Assembly (NCBI GenBank): GCA_025499625.1
Contig: JAFMVD010000002.1
Location: 121,093 to 185,092 of the forward strand
Source of the DNA: Carboxylicivirga fragile
GTDB taxonomy: Bacteria; Bacteroidota; Bacteroidia; Bacteroidales; Marinilabiliaceae
DNA: 64,000 nt
Direction: 5' to 3'
The notes beneath the pieces were generated by a model. That model was not told the DNA's origin. It was given only the letters and a program-made list of their open reading frames with translations, and made no database searches. Made by a program: the position numbers and the translations under genes. Shown one piece after another: positions 1 to 7,609 of this stretch (within the stretch, counting starts at the first letter, position 1; each line of letters starts with the position of its first letter).

Positions 1-216
1 TTTATTGGAGGTTTAGTAATTGGTGTATTGCTTTTCACCGAAGCATTTCCTTTGGTTGAAGAGTTATTTTATGCCGAAAACATGGGAACCCCAACCATCA
101 ATGAATTTTTAAACATGTCGCGTGGCACCTTTGGTTTAATATTAATCCTTATTGCACTTGGTATGTTCTTTGTCGCTGAATGGGCCGAGAAGAAATTCCC
201 AAGAGAAGAATACTAA
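1..216 (+). CDS. YeeE/YedE-family sulfur transporter, C-terminal part (5' truncated)
   Basis: The frame is open from base 1, so the gene begins outside the window and only the last 71 codons are visible. The residues show one membrane helix at the left edge, an amphipathic stretch with the motif EAFPLVE, then a final helix (FGLILILIALGMFFVAEW) and a short charged tail. This is the usual C-terminus of YeeE/YedE-type transporters, which move thiosulfate or related sulfur compounds across the inner membrane. The next gene encodes a rhodanese-like protein 76 bases downstream on the same strand, which fits a sulfur-handling operon. The family call rests on a fragment plus context. Confidence 0.65.
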   Translation, partial: FIGGLVIGVLLFTEAFPLVEELFYAENMGTPTINEFLNMSRGTFGLILILIALGMFFVAEWAEKKFPREEY

Positions 217-292
217 ATAGAGTTTTAGATTGATTGACAATTACATTAACAACAAACTACTAGCTAATCGCTAGCAGCTAAAAGCGATAATC

Positions 293-913
293 ATGAACAT
301 GCGATTAAAATTAGCAATGGCCATAATCCCCCTGGGAATAATCATTGCTGCCGTACCCGAAAATACTACCCGACCTTATAAGTTGAATGCTGAGCAGATG
401 CTTGAGGAGGTGAAGGAAGGCATGCAATTTGTTTCGCCAGATGAAGTTGCTCACATGTTGGTTCAGAAGGATCCTTCATTGCAACTAATTGATGTGCGCG
501 ACAAGGATAGTTACGACAAATTCCATTTACCTGGAGCCATCAATATTCCTTTAGCAGATATTCTATCGACGGAAAACGAAGACTATCTGAATCAGGATGT
601 AACGATGAATGTATTCTATTCAAATGGAGCAACATCGGCCAATGAGGCATGGATGATAACGCGTCAGCTTGGATACATCAACAACTATGTGCTTCAGGGT
701 GGATTAAACTATTATGCCGAAACCATCATGAATCCGCAGAAGCCCAAATCAACGAGCCCTGATGATGAGTTTGCACGTTACGATTTCCGACAAGGAGCTA
801 GTGCGGCTTTAGGTGGTGGTAATTTAAATGCGGCCACTGAAAGTGCTCCAGCTGCAGCTAAGCCAGTAATTAAAAAGCGTAAGAAAAAGAAAAGAGTTGC
901 TGGTGGTTGCTAA
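293..913 (+). CDS. Rhodanese-like protein with degenerate active site
   Basis: 206 residues. An N-terminal hydrophobic segment (residues 8-21) suggests export or membrane anchoring. A rhodanese domain covers about residues 44-145, with the conserved LIDVRD and H-x-P-GAINIP motifs. The active-site loop should carry Cys-x-x-Gly. Here it reads VFYSNGATS, with Tyr109 in the place of the catalytic cysteine, so classic sulfurtransfer is unlikely. The tail is Ala/Pro-rich, then Lys/Arg-rich (194-201), and ends in a lone Cys206. It follows the YeeE-type transporter and probably shares its transcript. A role in binding sulfur species or positioning a partner is inference. Confidence 0.75.
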   Translation: MNMRLKLAMAIIPLGIIIAAVPENTTRPYKLNAEQMLEEVKEGMQFVSPDEVAHMLVQKDPSLQLIDVRDKDSYDKFHLPGAINIPLADILSTENEDYLNQDVTMNVFYSNGATSANEAWMITRQLGYINNYVLQGGLNYYAETIMNPQKPKSTSPDDEFARYDFRQGASAALGGGNLNAATESAPAAAKPVIKKRKKKKRVAGGC

Positions 914-1100
914 CCCGCTAATCATCTTTTTTTCTGAATTGCGTCGTCAATGCGGGTTAACCCCGACATAATTGCACTTAATTTTGAGCATCAAAATTAT
1001 TAGTAAAACTTAGTCGGCATGCAACTTGTGTTTTTTTAAAAAAATATTTGGGCTAATCAAGCTTAAAAACATAACTTAGCAATAAGTTGTTAAATATAAA

Positions 1101-1207
1101 TCTCCGAGCTCTTAAACCTTTAAAATGGTTTGCTAGCCGATGGGTTAAACCGGAAACAGTTTAGCCTCCCGATTCCGTTACATCGGAATAATTTGGAAAG
1201 GAGAGAT
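1101..1207 (+). ncRNA. Moco-riboswitch-like aptamer
   Basis: The leader of the Moco biosynthesis operon folds into a multi-stem element. TCTCC (1101-1105) pairs with GGAGA (1200-1204). AAACC (1114-1118) pairs with GGTTT (1127-1131). TAAAC (1146-1150) pairs with GTTTA (1159-1163). ATTCCG (1172-1177) pairs with CGGAAT (1184-1189). The single-stranded signature GCCTCCCG followed, after the last hairpin, by TTGGAAAGGAG matches, as I recall it, the core of the E. coli moaA leader Moco motif. The position directly before five Moco genes supports the call. No covariance search could be run, so Moco versus tungsten-cofactor specificity is open. Confidence 0.75.
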
Positions 1208-1226
1208 TAGGATAAAAGCATTAATT

Positions 1227-1270
1227 AAATGCCTGATCTCTGCGTATACGTAAGAGTCAGGCATTTTTTA
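1227..1270 (+). terminator. Intrinsic terminator of the Moco leader (expression platform)
   Basis: AAATGCCTGA (1227-1236) pairs with TCAGGCATTT (1257-1266), with further inner pairing CTCT/AGAG, and a run of six T follows at 1264-1269. The hairpin ends about ten bases before the mobB-like start codon. A terminator at the end of a leader, downstream of an aptamer, implies control by premature termination of the whole operon. Confidence 0.8.
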
Positions 1271-1280
1271 GTTTATAAAC

Positions 1281-1811
1281 ATGGTATTAAATAATTATCT
1301 GCTCATTGCCGGAAATGGTCGAAATGTTGGTAAAACATGGCTAAGCGAACTGTGTATACGCGAGCTTGCCAAACAGCATGATGTCATCGCTCTTAAAATT
1401 GCATCGCATGCACATGCAATTAACGAAGACATTGAACAGCTTGCAGGTAAAAACAAACAATGGATGATTGGCTTGGAAACCAATCGTAATTCATCGAAAG
1501 ATAGTGCACGCATGCTGAAAGCCGGTGCTGCCCTTGCCTATTATGCCCAATTAAATAATGATGCCTTTTTACCTGATTTACTTCAATGGTTGAAAGAAAA
1601 TATCAAAGCTGATCAGCCTGTTATTTGTGAATCATCCGCCATTGGTCGATTTATTAAACCCGGCCTGGCCTTTTATGTGGAAGATCATAGCAATAGCGAC
1701 AAAACTTGCGCCTGGGATTTTCCCTTTAGCACACAGCAATCGCAGCAAAATAGAATTATTAACCCTCCAAGTACAATCAGATGGGAAAAGAACAGTTGGC
1801 AAATAAAATAA
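1281..1811 (+). CDS. MobB-like P-loop GTPase of molybdopterin cofactor synthesis
   Basis: 176 residues. The N-terminus carries a P-loop, GNGRNVGKT, at residues 11-19, followed by the KIASHAH segment that corresponds to the K-x-SHH region of MobB. A later ICESSAIGRF segment fits the same fold. MobB binds GTP and assists MobA in forming the guanine dinucleotide form of Moco. It is the first gene after the riboswitch and its 3' end overlaps moeA by 31 bases, so translation is probably coupled. The sequence is divergent from proteobacterial MobB and lacks a recognisable neighbour mobA, so the exact role is inferred from fold and operon. Confidence 0.65.
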   Translation: MVLNNYLLIAGNGRNVGKTWLSELCIRELAKQHDVIALKIASHAHAINEDIEQLAGKNKQWMIGLETNRNSSKDSARMLKAGAALAYYAQLNNDAFLPDLLQWLKENIKADQPVICESSAIGRFIKPGLAFYVEDHSNSDKTCAWDFPFSTQQSQQNRIINPPSTIRWEKNSWQIK

Positions 1812-2983
1812 TTAGCATCGATGAGGCCAAAGCCATTGTTGAAAGTGTTGTTACAGCTCTAAGTACAGAAAAACTACCTCCCCATCTGGCCATAGGGCGT
1901 AATTTAAGTTCTGAGGTCATAGCTACGGTGTTTATCCCGCCCTTTAACCGTTCGGCCATGGATGGTTTTGCATGCCGCTTAGAGGATTTATCTGAACCAC
2001 TAAAAGTACTTGGCACCATTGCTGCAGGCGAAAGCTCAAATATCACACTTAATAAGGGAGAATGTTTGCGTATCATGACTGGCGCACCTGTGCCCAAAGG
2101 CGCAGATACAGTTATCATGGTGGAACACAGCGAAAGCATAGATGAAAATACAATTCGCTTCACGAAGGATAAAACAAAATCAAACATCAGCCCCAAGGGC
2201 AACGACCTAAAGCCAGGTGATGTATTACTGAAGGCTGGTAGCATCATCAAATCACCTCAAATAGCATTACTGGCTTCCTCGGGCATAAGTGAAGTAAATG
2301 TTTACCAACAGGCAAAGGTCGGCATCATCTCTTCAGGCAGCGAATTGGTTGAACCTGGTAACGCTTTGCAAGAGGGGCAAATATACAATAGCAATGGCCA
2401 TCAACTAACATCACGTTTAAACGAGTTGGGCATAGTAGCTAATAATTATGGTGTTAGTGTTGATGACTATGACTTACTAAAAACAAACATAAGCGAAGCC
2501 ATCACTGCCAATGATTTATTGCTTATTACGGGCGGCGTGTCGGTTGGCGATTACGATTATATTCCCGCCATTGTTGAAGAACTAGGTTTTGATATTCATT
2601 TCTCAAAACTGCATGCTAAACCAGGCAAACATACCCTTTTTGCTAGCAAAGAGAATAAAGTAATACTGGGCCTTCCGGGCAACCCTGTTTCCACACTTAT
2701 ACAATTTGAAGAATGCGGCCAGTGGATATTAAAAGCTTTTGCAGGGAGTACACATCAAGCCTTACGCATTAAATCACAGATGGCATGTGACTATTCGCGT
2801 AAGAAAAGCGATCGTTACGAGCTATTGCCTGTCATCATTAATGAAGAAGGACAGGTTAAAACAATCGAATATCACGGTTCTGCCCACATGCAAGCGATAA
2901 CTGAAGCCAATGCCTTGCTTGAGATACCCATCAATATAAACTCATTAAAAAAAGGAGAAAGCGTGTATGTTAGACCCTTTTAA
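1781..2983 (+). CDS. moeA: Molybdopterin molybdenumtransferase MoeA
   Basis: 400 residues, full length for the family. MoeA inserts molybdate into adenylylated molybdopterin. Typical motifs in order are FNRSAMDGFA, GAPVPKGADTVIMVE, SPKGNDLKPGD, SSGSELVEPG, TGGVSVGDYDY and GLPGNPVST. The last segment before the C-terminal barrel is the conserved substrate-loop region. The start overlaps the mobB-like gene by 31 bases and the end overlaps moaA by 17 bases, showing a compact co-transcribed unit under the upstream riboswitch. Nothing in the catalytic regions looks damaged. Confidence 0.95.
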   Translation: MGKEQLANKIISIDEAKAIVESVVTALSTEKLPPHLAIGRNLSSEVIATVFIPPFNRSAMDGFACRLEDLSEPLKVLGTIAAGESSNITLNKGECLRIMTGAPVPKGADTVIMVEHSESIDENTIRFTKDKTKSNISPKGNDLKPGDVLLKAGSIIKSPQIALLASSGISEVNVYQQAKVGIISSGSELVEPGNALQEGQIYNSNGHQLTSRLNELGIVANNYGVSVDDYDLLKTNISEAITANDLLLITGGVSVGDYDYIPAIVEELGFDIHFSKLHAKPGKHTLFASKENKVILGLPGNPVSTLIQFEECGQWILKAFAGSTHQALRIKSQMACDYSRKKSDRYELLPVIINEEGQVKTIEYHGSAHMQAITEANALLEIPININSLKKGESVYVRPF

Positions 2984-3767
2984 GCGACATATAAATTATT
3001 TACGTATCTCGGTCACCGATCGTTGTAACCTTCGTTGCCGCTATTGCATGCCCGAGGAAGGCATTGATATGATAGCGCACGAAGATATTCTGAGCTTTGA
3101 AGAAATAGAAGATTTGGTGCGACTGAGTGTTGAACAAGGTGTTACAAAGATTCGCTTAACAGGAGGTGAACCCTTAGTGCGAAAAGGCATCGTTAACCTG
3201 GTTCAAATGATTGCAAATATCGAAGGCGTTGATGATTTGGCCATGACCACCAATGGTATTTTACTTGAGGCGATGGCAACAGATCTAAAGGATGCCGGCT
3301 TACAGCGCGTTAATATCAGCCTCGACACTATGGATGCCAAGAAATTTAAACACATAACACGAGGTGGCGATATCAACAAAGTATTTGCAGGCATTAGCGC
3401 TGCTCAGGCAGCAGGATTAAATCCAGTAAAGATAAATTGTGTGGTTCGTAATTCGGGCGATGAACCCGATGCCAAGGAAGTAGCTGCTTTTTGTAAGGCT
3501 AATAATTTATCCATCCGTTACATTCATCAGATGAATCTTGAAGATGGTTCCTTTTCGAAGGTTGAGGGTGGTGAAGGTGGCAAATGCGATACCTGCAACC
3601 GAATACGCCTGACCGCCGATGGCACCTTTAAGCCTTGCTTATTTAATGAGGCTGGCTACAATACCAAAACGCTGGGAAATAATGAAGCATTTAATCAAGC
3701 CATAACCAACAAACCTAAATCGGGAACAAAAAATAAAAGTGGTCGCTTTAATCAAATAGGTGGTTAA
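2967..3767 (+). CDS. moaA: GTP 3',8-cyclase MoaA, unusually short
   Basis: 266 residues against roughly 325-340 for most MoaA proteins. MoaA converts GTP to 3',8-cyclo-GTP, the first Moco step. The radical-SAM cluster is intact (Cys20, Cys24, Cys27 in CNLRCRYC), as is the second cluster (Cys207, Cys210, Cys224), and the C-terminal double glycine (265-266) needed for activity is present. The missing residues lie between about 186 and 206: the stretch after IRYIHQMN runs almost directly into GGKCDTCNRIRL. The frame is uninterrupted and all cofactor ligands remain, so this looks like a compact functional variant rather than a pseudogene. It overlaps moeA by 17 bases. Confidence 0.9.
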   Translation: MLDPFKRHINYLRISVTDRCNLRCRYCMPEEGIDMIAHEDILSFEEIEDLVRLSVEQGVTKIRLTGGEPLVRKGIVNLVQMIANIEGVDDLAMTTNGILLEAMATDLKDAGLQRVNISLDTMDAKKFKHITRGGDINKVFAGISAAQAAGLNPVKINCVVRNSGDEPDAKEVAAFCKANNLSIRYIHQMNLEDGSFSKVEGGEGGKCDTCNRIRLTADGTFKPCLFNEAGYNTKTLGNNEAFNQAITNKPKSGTKNKSGRFNQIGG

Positions 3768-3836
3768 AAAAATGAAACACTTGACACTATTAACAAAATT
3801 AGAACTAAACATATGGTGCGAAATAAAAATATAAAA

Positions 3837-3864
3837 CCTCTGTGTCTTTGCGCCTCTGCGTTAA
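3837..3864. repeat. Fragment of a dispersed CTCTGTG/TTTGCG-type intergenic repeat
   Basis: Between moaA and moaC lies a sequence built from the phrases CTCTGTGTCTTTGCG and CCTCTGCGTTAA. Similar phrases occur as dispersed intergenic repeats in many bacterial genomes (recollection, not searched). It does not encode a recognisable peptide. Confidence 0.4.
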
Positions 3865-3910
3865 TTTATCTTTTATCTTAATACTTATATCTTGATACTA
3901 TTTAATAAAC

Positions 3911-4360
3911 ATGAAAAATAAACTATCACACATAGATAAAAAAGGAAAAGCCAACATGGTAGATGTGGGCGATAAAGCCATTCAGAAACGAAGTGCCAAA
4001 GCCTGTGGTTTTATTCAACTCAACGAAGAAACATTAGAGCAAATAAAGGAGAACAACAATAAAAAAGGCGATGTGCTTACGGTAGCTGAAATAGCTGGCA
4101 TACAAGCCGCCAAAAGATGTTCTGATTTAATTCCACTTTGTCATACACTTCTATTGAGTAAAGTAGCTGTGACATGCGAACTTAAAAGCAAAGGCGTTTA
4201 TGTTCATTCCGAAGTAAAATGCAAAGGAGAAACAGGTGTAGAGATGGAAGCTCTTACTGCGGTTAATGTGGCTTTACTTACTGTCTACGACATGTGTAAA
4301 GCAGTGGATAAAAACATGGTGATCACTGACATCAAGCTACTTGAGAAAAAGAAAAAATAG
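3911..4360 (+). CDS. moaC: Cyclic pyranopterin monophosphate synthase MoaC
   Basis: 149 residues, close to the family norm. MoaC turns the MoaA product into cyclic pyranopterin monophosphate. Diagnostic motifs are MVDVGDKAIQKRSA near the N-terminus, KRCSDLIPLCH in the middle, GETGVEMEALTAV, and YDMCKAVDK, which carry the conserved catalytic Lys, His and Asp residues. It lies 143 bases after moaA, the only sizeable gap in the operon, and that gap contains a repeat fragment. It is probably read from the riboswitch-controlled transcript, though a separate promoter in the gap cannot be excluded. Confidence 0.95.
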   Translation: MKNKLSHIDKKGKANMVDVGDKAIQKRSAKACGFIQLNEETLEQIKENNNKKGDVLTVAEIAGIQAAKRCSDLIPLCHTLLLSKVAVTCELKSKGVYVHSEVKCKGETGVEMEALTAVNVALLTVYDMCKAVDKNMVITDIKLLEKKKK

Positions 4361-4397
4361 TAACCCAATTCTGGCGATAAAATAATACAATTATATC

Positions 4398-5327
4398 ATG
4401 CAAATAAAAGTTTTAGCTGTTAATACTTCCGAAAAGAAAGGCACTGTTAAAAAACCGCAAGATCAAATCACGCTTGATGCCAATGGTGTTATAGGTGATG
4501 CACACAGTGGCCCCTGGCACCGTCAAGTCAGTTTATTGGCTACCGAAAGCGTGAAGAAGTTTGAGAAGGACGCCAAACGAGAGATTAAGCCTGGCGAGTT
4601 TGCCGAGAACATCACAACCAGTGGAATAGAGTTGCATAAACTTCGTCCTTTTGATAAGTTGATAGGGCAAAACATAGAGTTAGAGGTAACACAAATTGGT
4701 AAGAAATGCCATGGCGATAATTGCAACATCTTTAAAGAGGTTGGTAACTGTGTGATGCCCAAAGAGGGCATTTTTGCGCGTGTATTAAAAGGTGGTACTT
4801 TACAAGCCGATGATTCTTTTATGTATTTTCCACGTACCTTCAAATGTCAGATTATTACCATGAGCGACAGAGCCTACGCCGGCGTGTATCATGACAAAAG
4901 TGGCCCCTTGCTGAATAAACTATCTGCCGAATATTTCGAGAAACAACAATATCCTGTTGAGATTTCAAACCTAATTTTACCCGACGATAGCCGCATGTTG
5001 GAAACCACGCTTCACAGTAGCATTGGCGATAGTATCGACATTGTATTTATTACCGGAGGTACGGGTATTGGTCCCAAAGACATTACTCCTGAAACAGTTC
5101 GTAAAATAATAGATAAGGAGATACCAGGTATCATGGAGATGATTCGCATGAAATATGGACAAGGCAAACCAGGTGCTTTATTAAGTAGAAGTGTTGCAGG
5201 CTTAGCGTCCAAAACATTAATCTACGCCATTCCAGGAAGCCCCAAAGCAGCGAAAGAATATGCTGATGAAATATTCAAGACCTTTATGCATTGTGTGAGA
5301 ATGATTGAAGGGATTGATAGTCATTGA
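4398..5327 (+). CDS. MOSC domain - MogA/MoaB molybdopterin adenylyltransferase fusion
   Basis: 309 residues with two parts. Residues 1-147 form a MOSC domain, with the conserved cysteine in GKKCHGDNC (Cys104). Such domains carry sulfur for metal-sulfur cluster or Moco sulfuration. Residues 148-305 form a MogA/MoaB-like domain with SDRAYAG and TGGTGIGPKD (219-228), which adenylylates molybdopterin before MoeA inserts the metal. Joining the two activities in one chain would link cofactor activation and sulfuration. It is the last gene of the operon and is followed at once by a strong terminator. The domain boundary at about 147 is estimated by eye. Confidence 0.9.
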   Translation: MQIKVLAVNTSEKKGTVKKPQDQITLDANGVIGDAHSGPWHRQVSLLATESVKKFEKDAKREIKPGEFAENITTSGIELHKLRPFDKLIGQNIELEVTQIGKKCHGDNCNIFKEVGNCVMPKEGIFARVLKGGTLQADDSFMYFPRTFKCQIITMSDRAYAGVYHDKSGPLLNKLSAEYFEKQQYPVEISNLILPDDSRMLETTLHSSIGDSIDIVFITGGTGIGPKDITPETVRKIIDKEIPGIMEMIRMKYGQGKPGALLSRSVAGLASKTLIYAIPGSPKAAKEYADEIFKTFMHCVRMIEGIDSH

Positions 5328-5370
5328 AAAAAGCTGCTGGCTGCTAGCTAACAGCCAGCAGCATTTTTTA
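5327..5370. terminator. Bidirectional intrinsic terminator after the Moco operon
   Basis: GCTGCTGGCTG (5333-5343) pairs perfectly with CAGCCAGCAGC (5352-5362) around an 8-base loop. A-rich sequence lies on the left and a T run on the right, so it can stop both the Moco operon and the convergent gene that ends at 5373. Confidence 0.85.
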
Positions 5371-5372
5371 TT

Positions 5373-5888
5373 TTATATTCTACTTAAGTTAGCTTGTAAC
5401 ATCTTCACTTGCTCACGAAATGCCTTGCTCTTATCCAATTTCTTCACATCGGCCAGGTATTTCTTAGCAACTCCTTTTTGACGCTTTTGCATAGCTGCAG
5501 CTGCCAATTGTAATTTGGCCATTGCTACATCATGATCCATCTTTAATCCGGTTGAAATGGCCTTTTTAAAGAATTTTTCTGCTTCGTTTAGGTTTACCTG
5601 ACTATTCACAACACCATTTAGGAAATAATAATAGGCCAGTTGTCGCTTAATTAAACTTTCCTCAGGCTTTTTAAGCATTGCCAAAAACTTCCCTGCCGTG
5701 GCTAGTTTCTCTTTGCGTACAAACCAGAATGCCATTACTAATTTCTCATTTTTGAAATAACTTAAAACTGCCAAGCCAGATAAAAACACCAACAATAATC
5801 CCGTTCCGATATTTCCCTCAATAAACTGCCAAACCGCTGCGGCCATTGCTAGTGCCGCTATAACAAATCGTAATATTTTAGATATCAT
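5373..5888 (-). CDS. Small membrane protein with TPR-like tail, function unknown
   Basis: 171 residues. Two hydrophobic helices lie at about residues 6-22 and 29-45, followed by a basic stretch and then helical pairs (about 65-160) that read like tetratricopeptide repeats: QLAYYYFLNGVVNSQ, EAEKFFKKAI, AMAKLQLAAAAMQ. This suggests a membrane-anchored scaffold with a helical domain on one side. It is convergent with the Moco operon and shares its terminator, so it is not part of that unit. I do not recognise a named family. Confidence 0.7.
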   Translation of the reverse strand: MISKILRFVIAALAMAAAVWQFIEGNIGTGLLLVFLSGLAVLSYFKNEKLVMAFWFVRKEKLATAGKFLAMLKKPEESLIKRQLAYYYFLNGVVNSQVNLNEAEKFFKKAISTGLKMDHDVAMAKLQLAAAAMQKRQKGVAKKYLADVKKLDKSKAFREQVKMLQANLSRI

Positions 5889-6189
5889 CTCTTTTATTTT
5901 TTTAGGGTCGTAAAGATAATATTACATAGCACAATCAGTCAAAAAAAATGTGCATTTAAGTGGAATGGCATTAACTTTTTTCATTATTTAAAAAGTAGGT
6001 AAAGCATGGCGTTAGAAAATTTCAACTACCCGATCCAAGAGTTGGTTTCCAGGTTGTGATGGTAGTCGAAGAATTATAAGCGATCTGAGCTAACAATTTT
6101 ATGTCGAACTCAGGTTATTAAGAACCAGTTTCATAACAAAATACTTTTCTGCTTGTTATTAAAGGAGGTTTCCATCAAACTTTAATGAC
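5889..6189. other. Intergenic region upstream of the PQQ dehydrogenase
   Basis: About 300 bases between divergent genes. No convincing reading frame is seen. A perfect AAAGGAGGT at 6161-6169 lies about 20 bases before the dehydrogenase start, too far for normal use, and Bacteroidota rarely use such sites. A tiny ATG-ACA-TGA frame (6185-6193) overlaps the true start. No strong -33/-7 promoter pair was identified. Confidence 0.4.
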
Positions 6190-7584
6190 ATGAAACAGAT
6201 AAGTTATATCCTCATTGCTCTTTTTGCCATTAACATAAGTTGCTCGTCCAAAAAGAAAAAAGAACAACTTAAGGATGAAGGGCAAGTTCTTTATAATAAT
6301 TACTGTGTTGGTTGCCACAACGAGAACAAGTCTCCTTTTACCCAAAGACAATGGCTATTTGGTTCATCTAAAGATGAAATAAGCAATAGCATAAAACATG
6401 GTAGAGTGTCCTACGGCATGCCTGCCTTTAGTCAAGGTTTAAGTGATGAACAAATTGAGCTATTGAGCTCATACGTCCTGTCGCTCAGCTTACAGAAGAA
6501 TAACACGAATACTGATATAGCGTCGGAAAGCGAACTTATTAAAAGTGAAGAACAAAACTTTAAAATAGAAACAATTGTTGATGGACTGGATATTCCCTGG
6601 GGACTTGAGTTTCTACCAGATGGCAGTTTATTGATTTCGGAACGCAATGGTGATTTACTAATACTTACCCCGGAAGGCCAATTGACTAAAGTTGGTAATG
6701 TGCCAAAAGTACTAGCCAAAGGTCAGGGTGGTTTACTCGATTTAGAATTGCACCCTGATTACAATAATAATGGGTGGATTTACCTGGCTTATTCAAGACC
6801 TAGTGACGCAGATGACAAAAAAGCAAATACTGCTATAATGCGTGCTCGCTTACAAGGCCAACAACTTATTGACAATGAGGTTATTTTTAAAGCTACGCCC
6901 GAAACAGATAAACGCCACCATTATGGCTGCAAATTAGAATTTGACAAGGATGGTTACCTGTATTTCTCTGTTGGCGATAGAGGTAATCGTGATAGAAACC
7001 CCCAGAGTTTGGATAACGACTGTGGTAAGATTCATCGCATCCATGATGATGGAACGGTTCCAGTTGATAATCCTTTTATAAGCAATAAAAATGCTCGTGC
7101 TTCCATCTATTCCTATGGCCACCGCAATCCGCAAGGCGTATGTATGCACCCCGAAACAGGTCAAATTTGGACCGATGAGCATGGGCCAAAAGGTGGCGAT
7201 GAGATAAATCGTATTGAAGCAGGTAAAAACTATGGTTGGCCTGTCATCTCATTTGGCATCAACTACAATGGTACCACTTTTACCAACGATACAGCCAAAG
7301 TGGGCATGGAACAACCTTTACACTATTGGGTTCCAAGCATCGCGCCATGCGGCATGACCTTTGTTAAAGGCGACCGCTATCCTAACTGGAAAAACAATAT
7401 TCTCACTGGCTCACTTCGCTTTAAGTATCTGCATCGGGTTGTATTGGATGGAGACAAAGTAATACATGAAGAAAAGCTACTTGAAGATATCGGTCGGGTT
7501 AGGAATGTAGAAATGAGTCCTGATGGATACATTTATGTGGCTGTTGAAAAGCCCGGTAAAATTTTAAAACTCATTCCGCAATAA
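6190..7584 (+). CDS. PQQ-dependent aldose dehydrogenase with N-terminal cytochrome c domain (lipoprotein)
   Basis: 464 residues. A lipoprotein signal ends at Cys18 (INISC). A small cytochrome c domain follows with the heme site CVGCH (residues 39-43) and a likely axial Met in YGMPAF. From about residue 125 the chain is a six-bladed glucose/sorbosone dehydrogenase domain: DIPWGLEFLPDG, GGLLDLELHPDY, RHHYGCKLEFDKDG, FSVGDRGNRDRNPQ, YGHRNPQGV and EHGPKGGDEINR are family landmarks. It should oxidise an aldose at the cell surface and pass electrons through its own heme to the respiratory chain. A TonB receptor starts 25 bases downstream, probably in the same operon. The natural sugar is unknown. 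Confidence 0.9.
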   Translation: MKQISYILIALFAINISCSSKKKKEQLKDEGQVLYNNYCVGCHNENKSPFTQRQWLFGSSKDEISNSIKHGRVSYGMPAFSQGLSDEQIELLSSYVLSLSLQKNNTNTDIASESELIKSEEQNFKIETIVDGLDIPWGLEFLPDGSLLISERNGDLLILTPEGQLTKVGNVPKVLAKGQGGLLDLELHPDYNNNGWIYLAYSRPSDADDKKANTAIMRARLQGQQLIDNEVIFKATPETDKRHHYGCKLEFDKDGYLYFSVGDRGNRDRNPQSLDNDCGKIHRIHDDGTVPVDNPFISNKNARASIYSYGHRNPQGVCMHPETGQIWTDEHGPKGGDEINRIEAGKNYGWPVISFGINYNGTTFTNDTAKVGMEQPLHYWVPSIAPCGMTFVKGDRYPNWKNNILTGSLRFKYLHRVVLDGDKVIHEEKLLEDIGRVRNVEMSPDGYIYVAVEKPGKILKLIPQ

Positions 7585-7609
7585 TGCCATCTAATTCTAA
7601 GCTCAATAA

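Noticed and set aside
914..1020. Inverted pieces AACCCGC and GCGGGTT after the rhodanese gene
   Set aside because: The loop is over 30 bases and no T run follows, so it is not a convincing terminator.
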